A stretch of DNA of 64,000 nt, taken from Emticicia agri. GTDB taxonomy: Bacteria; Bacteroidota; Bacteroidia; Cytophagales; Spirosomataceae. How positions within the stretch are numbered: the stretch's first letter is position 1; each line of letters starts with the position of its first letter. Position numbers and translations under genes: made by a program. The notes beneath the pieces were generated by a model, which made no database searches, had not been told where the DNA came from, and saw only the letters and a program-made list of their open reading frames with translations. Shown piece after piece: positions 17,811 through 24,423 of this stretch. The stretch is from NCBI RefSeq assembly GCF_004168285.1, contig NZ_SEWF01000018.1:59887-123886 (forward strand), given 5' to 3'.

Positions 17811-19079
17811 TTAAGATAAACTCTCAACTCTCAGCGTTACGGCACGCTTGTGGGCTTCCAGCGATTCTGCTTCGGCCATTAATTCAACCGTTTTACTGAT
17901 GTTTTTAATCCCTGTTTCTGATATTTCCTGAAAGGTTATTTTTTTTACAAAGCTATCTAAGGATACTCCACTATAAGCCCGGGCATAACCGTTGGTAGGC
18001 AAGGTATGATTAGTACCTGAAGCATAATCGCCACACGATTCAGGGGTATAATTGCCTAAGAACACCGACCCTGCATTCACAATTTTTTCGGCTACTTCTG
18101 CATAATTCTCAACAGATAGAATCAAATGCTCGGGTGCATAATCATTAATGAGGTCAATACACTCTTTTTCGCTTTCCAACAAAATAATTTTTGAGTTTTC
18201 GATAGCCTGTGCTGCCAGTTCTTTTCTGGGTAAACGATTCAGTTGCCCGGATACAGCCAAATTAACAGCAGAAACCAGTTTCTTACTCGTAGTTACTAAT
18301 AGTACCTGACTATCGGCTCCATGTTCGGCCTGTGAAAGTAAATCGGAAGCGACAAAAGACGGAACAGCTGTATCATCGGCCATTACGGCTACTTCTGATG
18401 GCCCAGCAGGCATATCAATGGCTACGCCCTCTTTACTCAATAATTGTTTGGCCGCCGTAACATACTGATTTCCCGGCCCGAATATTTTATAAACCTGTGG
18501 TATAGTTTCTGTGCCATAAGCCATAGCGGCTATGGCCTGTGCCCCTCCTACCCTGAAAACCTGCGTTACACCTACCAGTTTGGCGGCATAGTAAATAGCA
18601 GGGTGATTGCTTGGTGAACATAGAATTACTTCCTGACATCCGGCAATTTGGGCTGGTACGCCCAACATCAGCACCGTTGAAAAAAGTGGGGCTGTGCCAC
18701 CGGGAATATAAAATCCTACTTTCTGAATCCCTACGTTTTTTCTCCAGCATTTAATGCCCGGCATGGTTTCAATCACCTGAGGTTCTTGCTGCTGGGCTGC
18801 ATGAAAGGTATATATATTATGGTAGGCCTGTTTTATAGCCGTTCGCAGTTCTTCTGATAGTTGTTGTTCGGCTGCATCAATTTCAGATTGAGATACCTGA
18901 ATAGTCTCTAAAGTAACCTTATCAAATTTCAGCGCAAATTCTTTGAGTGCCTGATCGCCTTCTGCTTTTACTTTGGCCAGAATCGGCTGTACTTTCTGTT
19001 CAATAGCTGCCATCTCCTGTACAGGTCGTGCCAGTAATTGTTTCCACTCAATGCGTGGAGGAAAAGAAACTATTTTCAT
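17811..19079 (-). CDS. hisD: Histidinol dehydrogenase
   Basis: The 422-aa enzyme catalyses the last two steps of histidine synthesis (L-histidinol to L-histidine, two NAD+). Signature residues are present: the Zn ligands Gln and His in LLSQAEHGADSQ, the catalytic Glu-His in NDYAPEHLILSV, the Asp-containing GDYASGTNHTLPT, and the C-terminal LEAHKRAV His. Length is normal. Its ATG (19079-19077) directly follows the stop of the 101-aa protein gene with no spacer, which indicates translational coupling. The other his genes (hisC, B, H, A, F, I) are not in the window. Confidence 0.97.
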   Translation of the reverse strand: MKIVSFPPRIEWKQLLARPVQEMAAIEQKVQPILAKVKAEGDQALKEFALKFDKVTLETIQVSQSEIDAAEQQLSEELRTAIKQAYHNIYTFHAAQQQEPQVIETMPGIKCWRKNVGIQKVGFYIPGGTAPLFSTVLMLGVPAQIAGCQEVILCSPSNHPAIYYAAKLVGVTQVFRVGGAQAIAAMAYGTETIPQVYKIFGPGNQYVTAAKQLLSKEGVAIDMPAGPSEVAVMADDTAVPSFVASDLLSQAEHGADSQVLLVTTSKKLVSAVNLAVSGQLNRLPRKELAAQAIENSKIILLESEKECIDLINDYAPEHLILSVENYAEVAEKIVNAGSVFLGNYTPESCGDYASGTNHTLPTNGYARAYSGVSLDSFVKKITFQEISETGIKNISKTVELMAEAESLEAHKRAVTLRVESLS

Positions 19080-19385
19080 TTATCGAATAATTTTCAGTTT
19101 TTCAACCAGTTGCGCCGATACGCTTTCGGCATATACCCCATACGCATTTATTAAAACACCTTTGATATTCTCTGACGTTGATGAGATAGCGTACACAATT
19201 ACTTCATCATCAGGGTTGGTTTCTCCTTCAAAGCGATATACCTCATCAATCTGAAATTCGTCAGGTTGCAGACTCGTATGGTTGGTGTGGCAATACAATA
19301 CTTCGTCTTTCAGATTAAAATTATGGTCATAGCCCTTGCCTACTAAAGCATTTATGGCATCTGCGGAGGTGTCATAGGTAGTCAT
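19080..19385 (-). CDS. Small conserved protein inside the histidine operon
   Basis: A 101-aa acidic soluble protein with no signal peptide or TM segment. It opens TTYDTSADAINALVGKGYDHN and continues with an FQIDEVYRFEG and VIVYAISS core. Proteins of this kind in Bacteroidota are often labelled 'phosphoribosylpyrophosphate synthetase', but it is far too short for that enzyme and has no PRPP-binding loop. It sits between hisG (18 bp upstream) and hisD (0 bp downstream), so its position is strongly operonic. A regulatory or accessory role in histidine synthesis is possible, but the sequence shows no mechanism. Confidence 0.8.
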   Translation of the reverse strand: MTTYDTSADAINALVGKGYDHNFNLKDEVLYCHTNHTSLQPDEFQIDEVYRFEGETNPDDEVIVYAISSTSENIKGVLINAYGVYAESVSAQLVEKLKIIR

Positions 19386-19403
19386 GGGAACAATAATTTT
19401 GTG

Positions 19404-20273
19404 TTAATAAATCATTTTTTCGATCGGAATCACCAAAATACCTTCTGCACCTGCCGCACGAATCGCTTCAATATTTTCCCAGAACTGATTTTCTTCCAGT
19501 ACCGAATGAATAGAACTCCAGCCTGGCATAGCCAAAGGCACAATGGTTGGGCTCTTCATGCCGGGAATCATATTGATAATATCGTTCAGTTTTTCATTAG
19601 GCGCATTCAGCAGAATGTATTTGTAATTCTGAGCAGTTTGTACTGCTCTTATTCTGAATAACAATTTATTAAGCGTTTCGTGCTTTTCTTTAGCTAATTT
19701 TTTATTAGCAATCAGAATAGCTTCCGAACGAAAAATAGCCTCAACCTCTTTCAGTCCATTACTCAGCAGCGTACTCCCCGAACTCACAATATCACAAACC
19801 CCGTCGGCAAGGCCAATGCTTGGCGCAATTTCAACCGAGCCACTGATTTCATGTATCTCAGCTTTTACACCCTTGCTTTTCAGGAAATTGCCCAGAATAC
19901 GCGGGTAAGAAGTAGCAATGCTTTTACCCTGAAAATCGTCGATGCCGCTGTATTCTACGCCACGCGGTACGGCGATAGATAAACGGCATTTAGAAAAACC
20001 TAACCGATAGGTTACATCAGCCTTCCGGTTTGACTCCACAAATACATTCTCGCCTACAATTCCTATATCGGCAACGCCATCTTCTACGTAGCCCGGAATA
20101 TCATCATCTCGTAAAAAAAGAAACTCTGCGGGGAAGTTGGAAGAGGAGGTTTTGAGTTTGCCTGTACCACTCTCGAATTTAATACCACATTCTTTAAAAA
20201 GTCCAAATGAGTCTTCGCTTAATCTTCCTGATTTTTGTAGGGCTATACGTAAAATTGAATCTTTATTTAACAT
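19404..20273 (-). CDS. hisG: ATP phosphoribosyltransferase, long form
   Basis: The 289-aa enzyme carries out the first step of histidine synthesis (ATP + PRPP to phosphoribosyl-ATP). Residues about 1-205 are the bilobal catalytic domain, with GVADIGIVGENVFVE, TSYPRILGNFLKSKG and the PRPP-binding DGVCDIVSSGSTLLSNGL. About 210-289 form the C-terminal ACT-like regulatory domain (GMKSPTIVPLAMPGWSSIHS) of the hexameric, histidine-inhibited HisG-L form. HisZ is therefore not needed. It is first in a three-gene unit with the 101-aa protein and hisD, and has a consensus promoter about 25 bp upstream. The leader is too short for a peptide attenuator. Confidence 0.97.
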   Translation of the reverse strand: MLNKDSILRIALQKSGRLSEDSFGLFKECGIKFESGTGKLKTSSSNFPAEFLFLRDDDIPGYVEDGVADIGIVGENVFVESNRKADVTYRLGFSKCRLSIAVPRGVEYSGIDDFQGKSIATSYPRILGNFLKSKGVKAEIHEISGSVEIAPSIGLADGVCDIVSSGSTLLSNGLKEVEAIFRSEAILIANKKLAKEKHETLNKLLFRIRAVQTAQNYKYILLNAPNEKLNDIINMIPGMKSPTIVPLAMPGWSSIHSVLEENQFWENIEAIRAAGAEGILVIPIEKMIY

Positions 20274-20300
20274 TTATTTGCGGTTTCAATGAAAAGTCTG

Positions 20301-20331
20301 CAAAAATACGTTATGGAACGGTTTTTGCAAA
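20301..20331 (-). promoter_or_regulatory. Consensus Bacteroidota promoter of the hisG operon
   Basis: On the minus strand TTTG (complement of 20328-20331), a 19-nt spacer and TATTTTTG (complement of 20301-20308) match TTTG-N19-TAnnTTTG exactly. The predicted transcript start is about 20 nt before the hisG ATG. Confidence 0.8.
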
Positions 20332-20379
20332 GAGATTACTTAGTATAAAAAAAAAGTTGCATTTTTAATATTAATTTAA

Positions 20380-20411
20380 CTTGAAACTTTTTGGTTTATA
20401 CAGTAACTTTA
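20380..20411 (+). promoter_or_regulatory. Predicted promoter of the 39-aa peptide gene
   Basis: CTTG at 20380-20383, a 20-nt spacer and TAACTTTA at 20404-20411. One mismatch in each box relative to TTTG and TAnnTTTG. It lies 57 bp upstream of the ATG at 20469. Confidence 0.55.
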
Positions 20412-20468
20412 CCTCGTCGTTAAGAGTTTCCAAAACTATCCTAAACACTAAAGTACATCTAATAATCT

Positions 20469-20588
20469 ATGAGACAACCGGTACAACTCAGTTACCGTTC
20501 ATCCCGTGCGGTAACCCACGCTAAAACCAAAAAGGTAATTTCAGTAATCATCATTGCATCAATCTGTTTGTTAGCAATATTTTTCTGA
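20469..20588 (+). CDS. 39-aa single-pass membrane peptide
   Basis: The reading frame from ATG 20469 to TGA 20586-20588 encodes a basic N-terminus (MRQPVQLSYRSSRAV, then KTKK) and one hydrophobic helix ending ISVIIIASICLLAIFF. The topology is that of a small inner-membrane peptide. It has its own predicted promoter 57 bp upstream and a 12-bp-stem terminator 20 bp downstream, so it is a complete one-gene unit rather than chance coding. Family is unknown. It has only one His and faces away from hisG, so it is not a his leader peptide. A toxin of a type I system or a small membrane-protein partner are alternatives, and no antitoxin RNA was identified. Confidence 0.6.
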   Translation: MRQPVQLSYRSSRAVTHAKTKKVISVIIIASICLLAIFF

Positions 20589-20608
20589 TTCTAAGTGAGT
20601 GAAACTGT

Positions 20609-20642
20609 AGAGCACATAATCGAAAAATTATGTGCTCTTTTT
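20609..20642 (+). terminator. Strong intrinsic terminator after the 39-aa peptide
   Basis: Perfect 12-bp stem AGAGCACATAAT / ATTATGTGCTCT with a 6-nt loop, followed by TTTTTG. The final TTTG doubles as the -33 box of the next promoter. Confidence 0.88.
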
Positions 20643-20672
20643 GTAAAATGCCCTCTCTTTCGGCTAACTTAG
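20640..20672 (+). promoter_or_regulatory. Predicted promoter of the CocE-type hydrolase gene
   Basis: TTTG at 20640-20643, a 21-nt spacer and TAACTTAG at 20665-20672 (one mismatch to TAnnTTTG), 46 bp before the ATG. Confidence 0.5.
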
Positions 20673-20718
20673 CACCCGATTTTTTTACTCTTATCCTTAC
20701 ATTCTAAACTGACACTTC

Positions 20719-22575
20719 ATGAAGAAAATTCTCTTTCTTGTGCTATGCTCCTTTGCGGCATTTGCACAAGCCGACTACGTGAAACAAAATTACAATAAGT
20801 ACGAATACAAGATACCCATGAGAGATGGCACCAAGCTACACACAGCCGTGTATGTGCCAAAAAATGCTTCTGAAACGGTTAAGTACCCGATTATGATGCA
20901 AAGAACCTGTTACAGTGTAGCTCCTTACGGCGAAGACAAATATCCGTTCCGGTTAGGTCCTTCTACTTTTTTAATGAAAGATAAATACATTTTTGTGTAT
21001 CAAGATGTAAGAGGCCGTTGGATGTCGGAAGGTACATGGACAAATATGACACCTAATAATCCGGGAAATGACGATAAAACAGCACCTGATGAAAGTTCGG
21101 ATACGTATGATACTATTGAGTGGCTGCTGAAAAATGTCAATTATAATACAGGTAAAGTCGGACAATGGGGGATCTCCTATCCGGGTTTTTATACAGTAGC
21201 AGGAGCGGTTGATGCGCACCCAGCCTTGAAAGCATCTTCGCCGCAAGCCCCGGTTAGTGATTTCTTTTTTGATGATTTCCATCATAATGGTGCTTTTATT
21301 CAGGCGTATCTGTTTACCTTCCCCGTATTCGGTATTCAGCACTCTGGCCCTACCTCTAAAGAATGGTACGCCAGCCAGATGATAAATACCAGTAATATGC
21401 GTGATGGCTACCAGTTTCAGTTAGACTTAGGCCCTTTAAAAAACGTACAGAAATATTACAAAGATAATTTTTACTGGCAGGAAACCGTTGACCACCCCAA
21501 CTATGACCAGTTCTGGCAAAAAAGAAGCATACTACCTCACCTGAAAAATGTAAACCACGCCGTTATGACCGTGGGTGGCTGGTTTGATGCTGAAGATTTA
21601 TACGGCCCGTTGAATGTTTACAAGAAACTGGAAAAGAATAATCCGGATACTTATAATACCCTCGTAATGGGGCCGTTTGGGCATGGCCGATGGTCAGCTG
21701 AAACAGGTCATACTTTACATAGTAATGTTTATTTCGGAGATAGTATCGCTACTTTCTATCAGAAGAATATCGAAGCACAGTTTTTTACGCACTTTCTGAA
21801 AGGACCAGCAGACGGCAAAACAGGCTTACCAGATGCTTACTTGTTTGATACAGGCGCTAAAGAATGGAAACAATTTGACAAATGGCCGTCAGCCTCTGCT
21901 CAGAAATTGACTTTTTATCTGAATAGTGATGGCAAACTTGACCAGACAAAACCTGCCAAAGTATCTGCCAGCACTTATATAAGCGACCCTAAAAAACCAG
22001 TACCTTACAGCGAAGACTTAACATCCATGACCGGTTTTACGCCTTTCAATTATATGTCAGAAGACCAACGTTTTGCGGCTAAAAGACCCGATGTACTGGT
22101 ATTTGAAACAGATGTATTGACAGAAGATATAACTTTGGGCGGTGAGATTTTTGCCAAATTAAAAGTAAGCACCACTGGAAGCGACGCCGACTGGGTTGTA
22201 AAACTGATAGACGTGTATCCGGCCAACGAGCCTAATCACCCTTATATGCCAGATAAAAAAATGATGATGGCTAATTATCACCAGATGGTACGCAGTGAGG
22301 TTTTAAGAGGTAGATTCAGAAATAGTTTTGAAAAACCGGAGGCTACTGTACCTAATAAAGTAACAACTATTAATTTCCAGCTACAAGATGTATTGCATAC
22401 TTTCAAAAAGGGGCATAAAATACAAATTCAGGTGCAAAGTACCTGGTTCCCTTTAATTGACCGTAATCCGCAGAAGTTTGTACCTAATATTTTCAAAGCC
22501 GACGAAGCAGATTTTATCAAAGCCACCCATAAAGTTTACTCTGATTCTAAAATCGAAGTAGAGGTGTTAAAATAA
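20719..22575 (+). CDS. CocE/NonD family secreted hydrolase (X-Pro dipeptidyl-peptidase S15 type)
   Basis: A 618-aa protein with a signal peptide (about 1-17, CSFAAFAQ). The S15 alpha/beta-hydrolase domain spans about 30-360, with the nucleophile Ser153 in GQWGISYPG and the catalytic His probably in GPFGHGRW. A C-terminal PepX_C jelly-roll follows (about 390-618). This is the architecture of alpha-amino-acid ester hydrolases, glutaryl-7-ACA acylases and cocaine esterase, which cleave acyl, ester or amide bonds. In Bacteroidota such proteins are typically periplasmic and probably act on peptides. It is transcribed from its own promoter directly after a terminator and has no operon partners. Confidence 0.92.
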   Translation: MKKILFLVLCSFAAFAQADYVKQNYNKYEYKIPMRDGTKLHTAVYVPKNASETVKYPIMMQRTCYSVAPYGEDKYPFRLGPSTFLMKDKYIFVYQDVRGRWMSEGTWTNMTPNNPGNDDKTAPDESSDTYDTIEWLLKNVNYNTGKVGQWGISYPGFYTVAGAVDAHPALKASSPQAPVSDFFFDDFHHNGAFIQAYLFTFPVFGIQHSGPTSKEWYASQMINTSNMRDGYQFQLDLGPLKNVQKYYKDNFYWQETVDHPNYDQFWQKRSILPHLKNVNHAVMTVGGWFDAEDLYGPLNVYKKLEKNNPDTYNTLVMGPFGHGRWSAETGHTLHSNVYFGDSIATFYQKNIEAQFFTHFLKGPADGKTGLPDAYLFDTGAKEWKQFDKWPSASAQKLTFYLNSDGKLDQTKPAKVSASTYISDPKKPVPYSEDLTSMTGFTPFNYMSEDQRFAAKRPDVLVFETDVLTEDITLGGEIFAKLKVSTTGSDADWVVKLIDVYPANEPNHPYMPDKKMMMANYHQMVRSEVLRGRFRNSFEKPEATVPNKVTTINFQLQDVLHTFKKGHKIQIQVQSTWFPLIDRNPQKFVPNIFKADEADFIKATHKVYSDSKIEVEVLK

Positions 22576-22968
22576 TTTTTGATGGAAAATAAAATTTTTA
22601 GCACAAATGCTACCGCCTGATAATTTCTGGCATGGGTTTTGGTATTACTTAGTTACCTATACGAAACGATTGAGGAGATGCGAAAAGGTAACTAATCTAT
22701 CTTGAAAATATTATGATTATATATTAAAAATTTTATTACTCCAACCGACACTCTTCAATTGTCGATGGGTAAGATTCATCGTGTATTAAACAAAAAAATC
22801 GCCGCATATTGTGGCGATTTTTTTTATAGCCATTCATGATTTAACTATTAAGGCAAATCAGAAATTACTTATTTCTGTTGGTTAAGTGTCATTCCTGATT
22901 TTCAGAAACGCTGGCATAACATTTTAGGATAGGATTTGTTAAAATACAAATTAAACTAAAATGACACA
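22576..22968 (+). other. 393-bp structured intergenic region, possible 3' UTR or small RNA
   Basis: No gene is visible. It holds a perfect 10-bp stem TTAGTTACCT / AGGTAACTAA (22649-22658 and 22686-22695) with a 27-nt loop, then a CCGACA...TGTCG-type pairing near 22744-22766, and an intrinsic terminator at 22793-22824. This could be the hydrolase mRNA 3' end or a separate small RNA. No tRNA or known riboswitch was recognised. Confidence 0.45.
22793..22824 (+). terminator. Intrinsic terminator
   Basis: Eleven-bp stem AAAAAATCGCC / GGCGATTTTTT around a short loop, ending in a run of T. It lies 218 bp after the hydrolase stop, so the intervening sequence is probably transcribed. Confidence 0.75.
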
Positions 22969-23427
22969 ATGATTGAGAATAACAATGCGTTGGCTGGCAA
23001 ATTGCCTAAAACGCCTTATCCGGAATTAAAAAAACTGCAGCCACTGGTTGGTAAATGGAAAATCTCGGGCGATGATGGATTACAGGCAACGTCTACCTTT
23101 GAGTGGATGGAAGGAGGCTTCTTTCTGGTTCATCATTTTGACCTCATACAAGGAGAAGAACGGCATAAGGGAGTAGAATACATTGGTTTTGATGAAAATA
23201 CACAAACACTAAGGTCAAGGCTAATGGATATAGACGGAAGTAATTTTTCTTATACTTATGATATAGAGGGCCATACCATGTGGTATTGGTTTGGCGATAG
23301 AGGTTCTAATAATTACAGTAAGTCTGTTTTTACAGAAGATTTTAAATCTTATGAAGGAAAATGGCGATGGCCAATGCCGGATGGTTCAACCGGAGGATAC
23401 AGTTTCAAGGCCGAACGTATGGATTGA
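22969..23427 (+). CDS. DUF1579-like small beta-barrel protein
   Basis: A 152-aa cytoplasmic protein without signal peptide. The pattern LQPLVGKWKISGDDG, FEWMEGGFFLVHHFD, VEYIGFDENTQTLRSRLMD and YEGKWRWPMPDGS resembles the DUF1579 / lipocalin-like family, in which a GxW motif opens a small barrel. The ligand is unknown. The start ATG at 22969 is supported by the GKW-containing core lying at a normal distance. It stands alone, 145 bp before the convergent small ORF, with a 9-bp hairpin (ATCGGTATC / GGTACCGAT, about 23520-23548) between them. Confidence 0.75.
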   Translation: MIENNNALAGKLPKTPYPELKKLQPLVGKWKISGDDGLQATSTFEWMEGGFFLVHHFDLIQGEERHKGVEYIGFDENTQTLRSRLMDIDGSNFSYTYDIEGHTMWYWFGDRGSNNYSKSVFTEDFKSYEGKWRWPMPDGSTGGYSFKAERMD

Positions 23428-23572
23428 ATAGTAATACACATGAGTTATCCCGAATTCTGATTGAGAGATGAACAAAATAATGTGGCCAAATAATTAGAGA
23501 TGGCTAACCTAATTAGGTAGATCGGTATCGAAGCATTTTGGTACCGATTTCCTGTTCTAAGACACCATTTTT

Positions 23573-23881
23573 TTAAAGATCAACATGATTTATGCGAAAA
23601 CCAGCTTGCTCTTTCATCATCATTAAAACGGCTCTTGCCTGTAATGGGCAAAATGGCAAATTGCCCATATCGTTTATCCACTGACTTAGCTGATGTGTCT
23701 TTTTAAATTCTGTGATTTTGTCGGCATCAAAGGTATTAACAGCCGACAAAATCATTTTTGAGGTTGTACCCATCAAAGTATTGACAAAATCAAGAAGCGC
23801 ATTGGGTTTCGGCTGCCGGACAGAGAGATGACTGATAAGAGAAAGAACAATATAGCTAAGAGTTTTCTTCACATGAGCCAT
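23573..23881 (-). CDS. 102-aa protein of unknown function
   Basis: Not recognised. The N-terminus (MAHVKKTLSYIVLSLISHLSV) is moderately hydrophobic and could be a signal or membrane-associated helix. The remainder is alpha-helical in character (NTLMGTTSKMILSAVNTFDA, LSQWINDMGNLPFC, RAVLMMMKEQAGF). Support for it being real is a good -7 box (TACTTTTG, complement of 23900-23907) about 20 bp upstream, the lack of any competing ORF, and its fit between a DUF1579-like gene and a divergent metal locus. The two Cys and Met-rich C-terminal part are unusual but not diagnostic. It could still be a chance ORF. Confidence 0.5.
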   Translation of the reverse strand: MAHVKKTLSYIVLSLISHLSVRQPKPNALLDFVNTLMGTTSKMILSAVNTFDADKITEFKKTHQLSQWINDMGNLPFCPLQARAVLMMMKEQAGFRINHVDL

Positions 23882-23899
23882 TCATTTAGGTTGAGTCTG

Positions 23900-23907
23900 C
23901 AAAAGTA
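23900..23907 (-). promoter_or_regulatory. -7 promoter box before the 102-aa ORF
   Basis: TACTTTTG on the minus strand matches TAnnTTTG and is about 19 bp before the ATG. No clear TTTG -33 box at the usual spacing. Confidence 0.4.
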
Positions 23908-23998
23908 TTAAATTAACACCCTGACTGATACACAGGGCAAAAAAATAAATATTTTTCTTGCACTCCTGTTGCATGGGTTTGTTCCCTACATTTGTTGC

Positions 23999-24322
23999 AT
24001 GAATCGGTTTGCTAACATATTTATGAGTTTTTACCTGCTTTTTTTAGCTTGTATGCCTTGTCATGATACGGCTGCAAGTGTAGTAGAAGCCGCTCAAACC
24101 ATAGTGTGTAGCCATTCTGATTCTCAGGCTTGCCACGGAGACGATTCAGATTTGTGTTCACCCCTTTGTAGCTGTGCCTGCTGTGGTACTATAATGATTT
24201 CGCCCTATTTGGCACAAGTACCTGTTTTTAAGGATGCCTATGCTAAAGTAACTTTCGCTTACGAAATCAAAGATACCTCCAATTTTATTTTCTTGCGCTG
24301 GCAACCGCCACAATCAGTTTAA
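23999..24322 (+). CDS. DUF6660-type Cys/His-rich protein of the metal locus
   Basis: The start is taken at ATG 23999 (107 aa, MNRFANIFMSFYLLFLACMP). An upstream ATG at 23969 lies before a TACATTTG box (23987-23994) and is less likely. A signal peptide (about 1-25) is followed by a metal-ligand-rich stretch with HSDSQACHGDD and CSPLCSCACCG. This matches the DUF6660 pattern of small exported Cys/His proteins that sit beside metal-efflux genes in Bacteroidota. A periplasmic metal-binding or sensing role is inferred. It precedes the TonB receptor by 101 bp and the P-type ATPase is third in line, so the three probably form one unit. Confidence 0.78.
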   Translation: MNRFANIFMSFYLLFLACMPCHDTAASVVEAAQTIVCSHSDSQACHGDDSDLCSPLCSCACCGTIMISPYLAQVPVFKDAYAKVTFAYEIKDTSNFIFLRWQPPQSV

Positions 24323-24339
24323 TACGACTTATTGACGCA

Positions 24340-24361
24340 TCGACCGGAAGAACCCGGTTGA
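24340..24361 (+). other. Hairpin between DUF6660 and TonB receptor genes
   Basis: Stem TCGACCGG / CCGGTTGA (8 bp, one G-T pair) with a 6-nt loop. There is no T run after it, so it is more likely an mRNA processing or stability element than a terminator. Confidence 0.35.
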
Positions 24362-24423
24362 TTAATAGTGCTTGCTTTTATCAGTAAGCCTTAAAGTTTA
24401 TTGTATTAACAAAATTATGGCAA

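Noticed and set aside
18487..18750. 87-aa reverse-strand frame inside hisD
   Set aside because: It overlaps highly conserved HisD codons in another frame and has no start context.
20469..20588. 39-aa ORF as a histidine leader peptide
   Set aside because: It is on the opposite strand from hisG and has only one His codon; hisG has its own promoter with a leader too short for attenuation.
22640..22700. tRNA-like fold in the 22.6-kb intergenic region
   Set aside because: One long stem is present but no T-loop consensus, anticodon arm or acceptor geometry was found.
23969..23998. Upstream ATG of the DUF6660 gene
   Set aside because: A TACATTTG promoter box overlaps that stretch, and the signal peptide fits the ATG at 23999 better.
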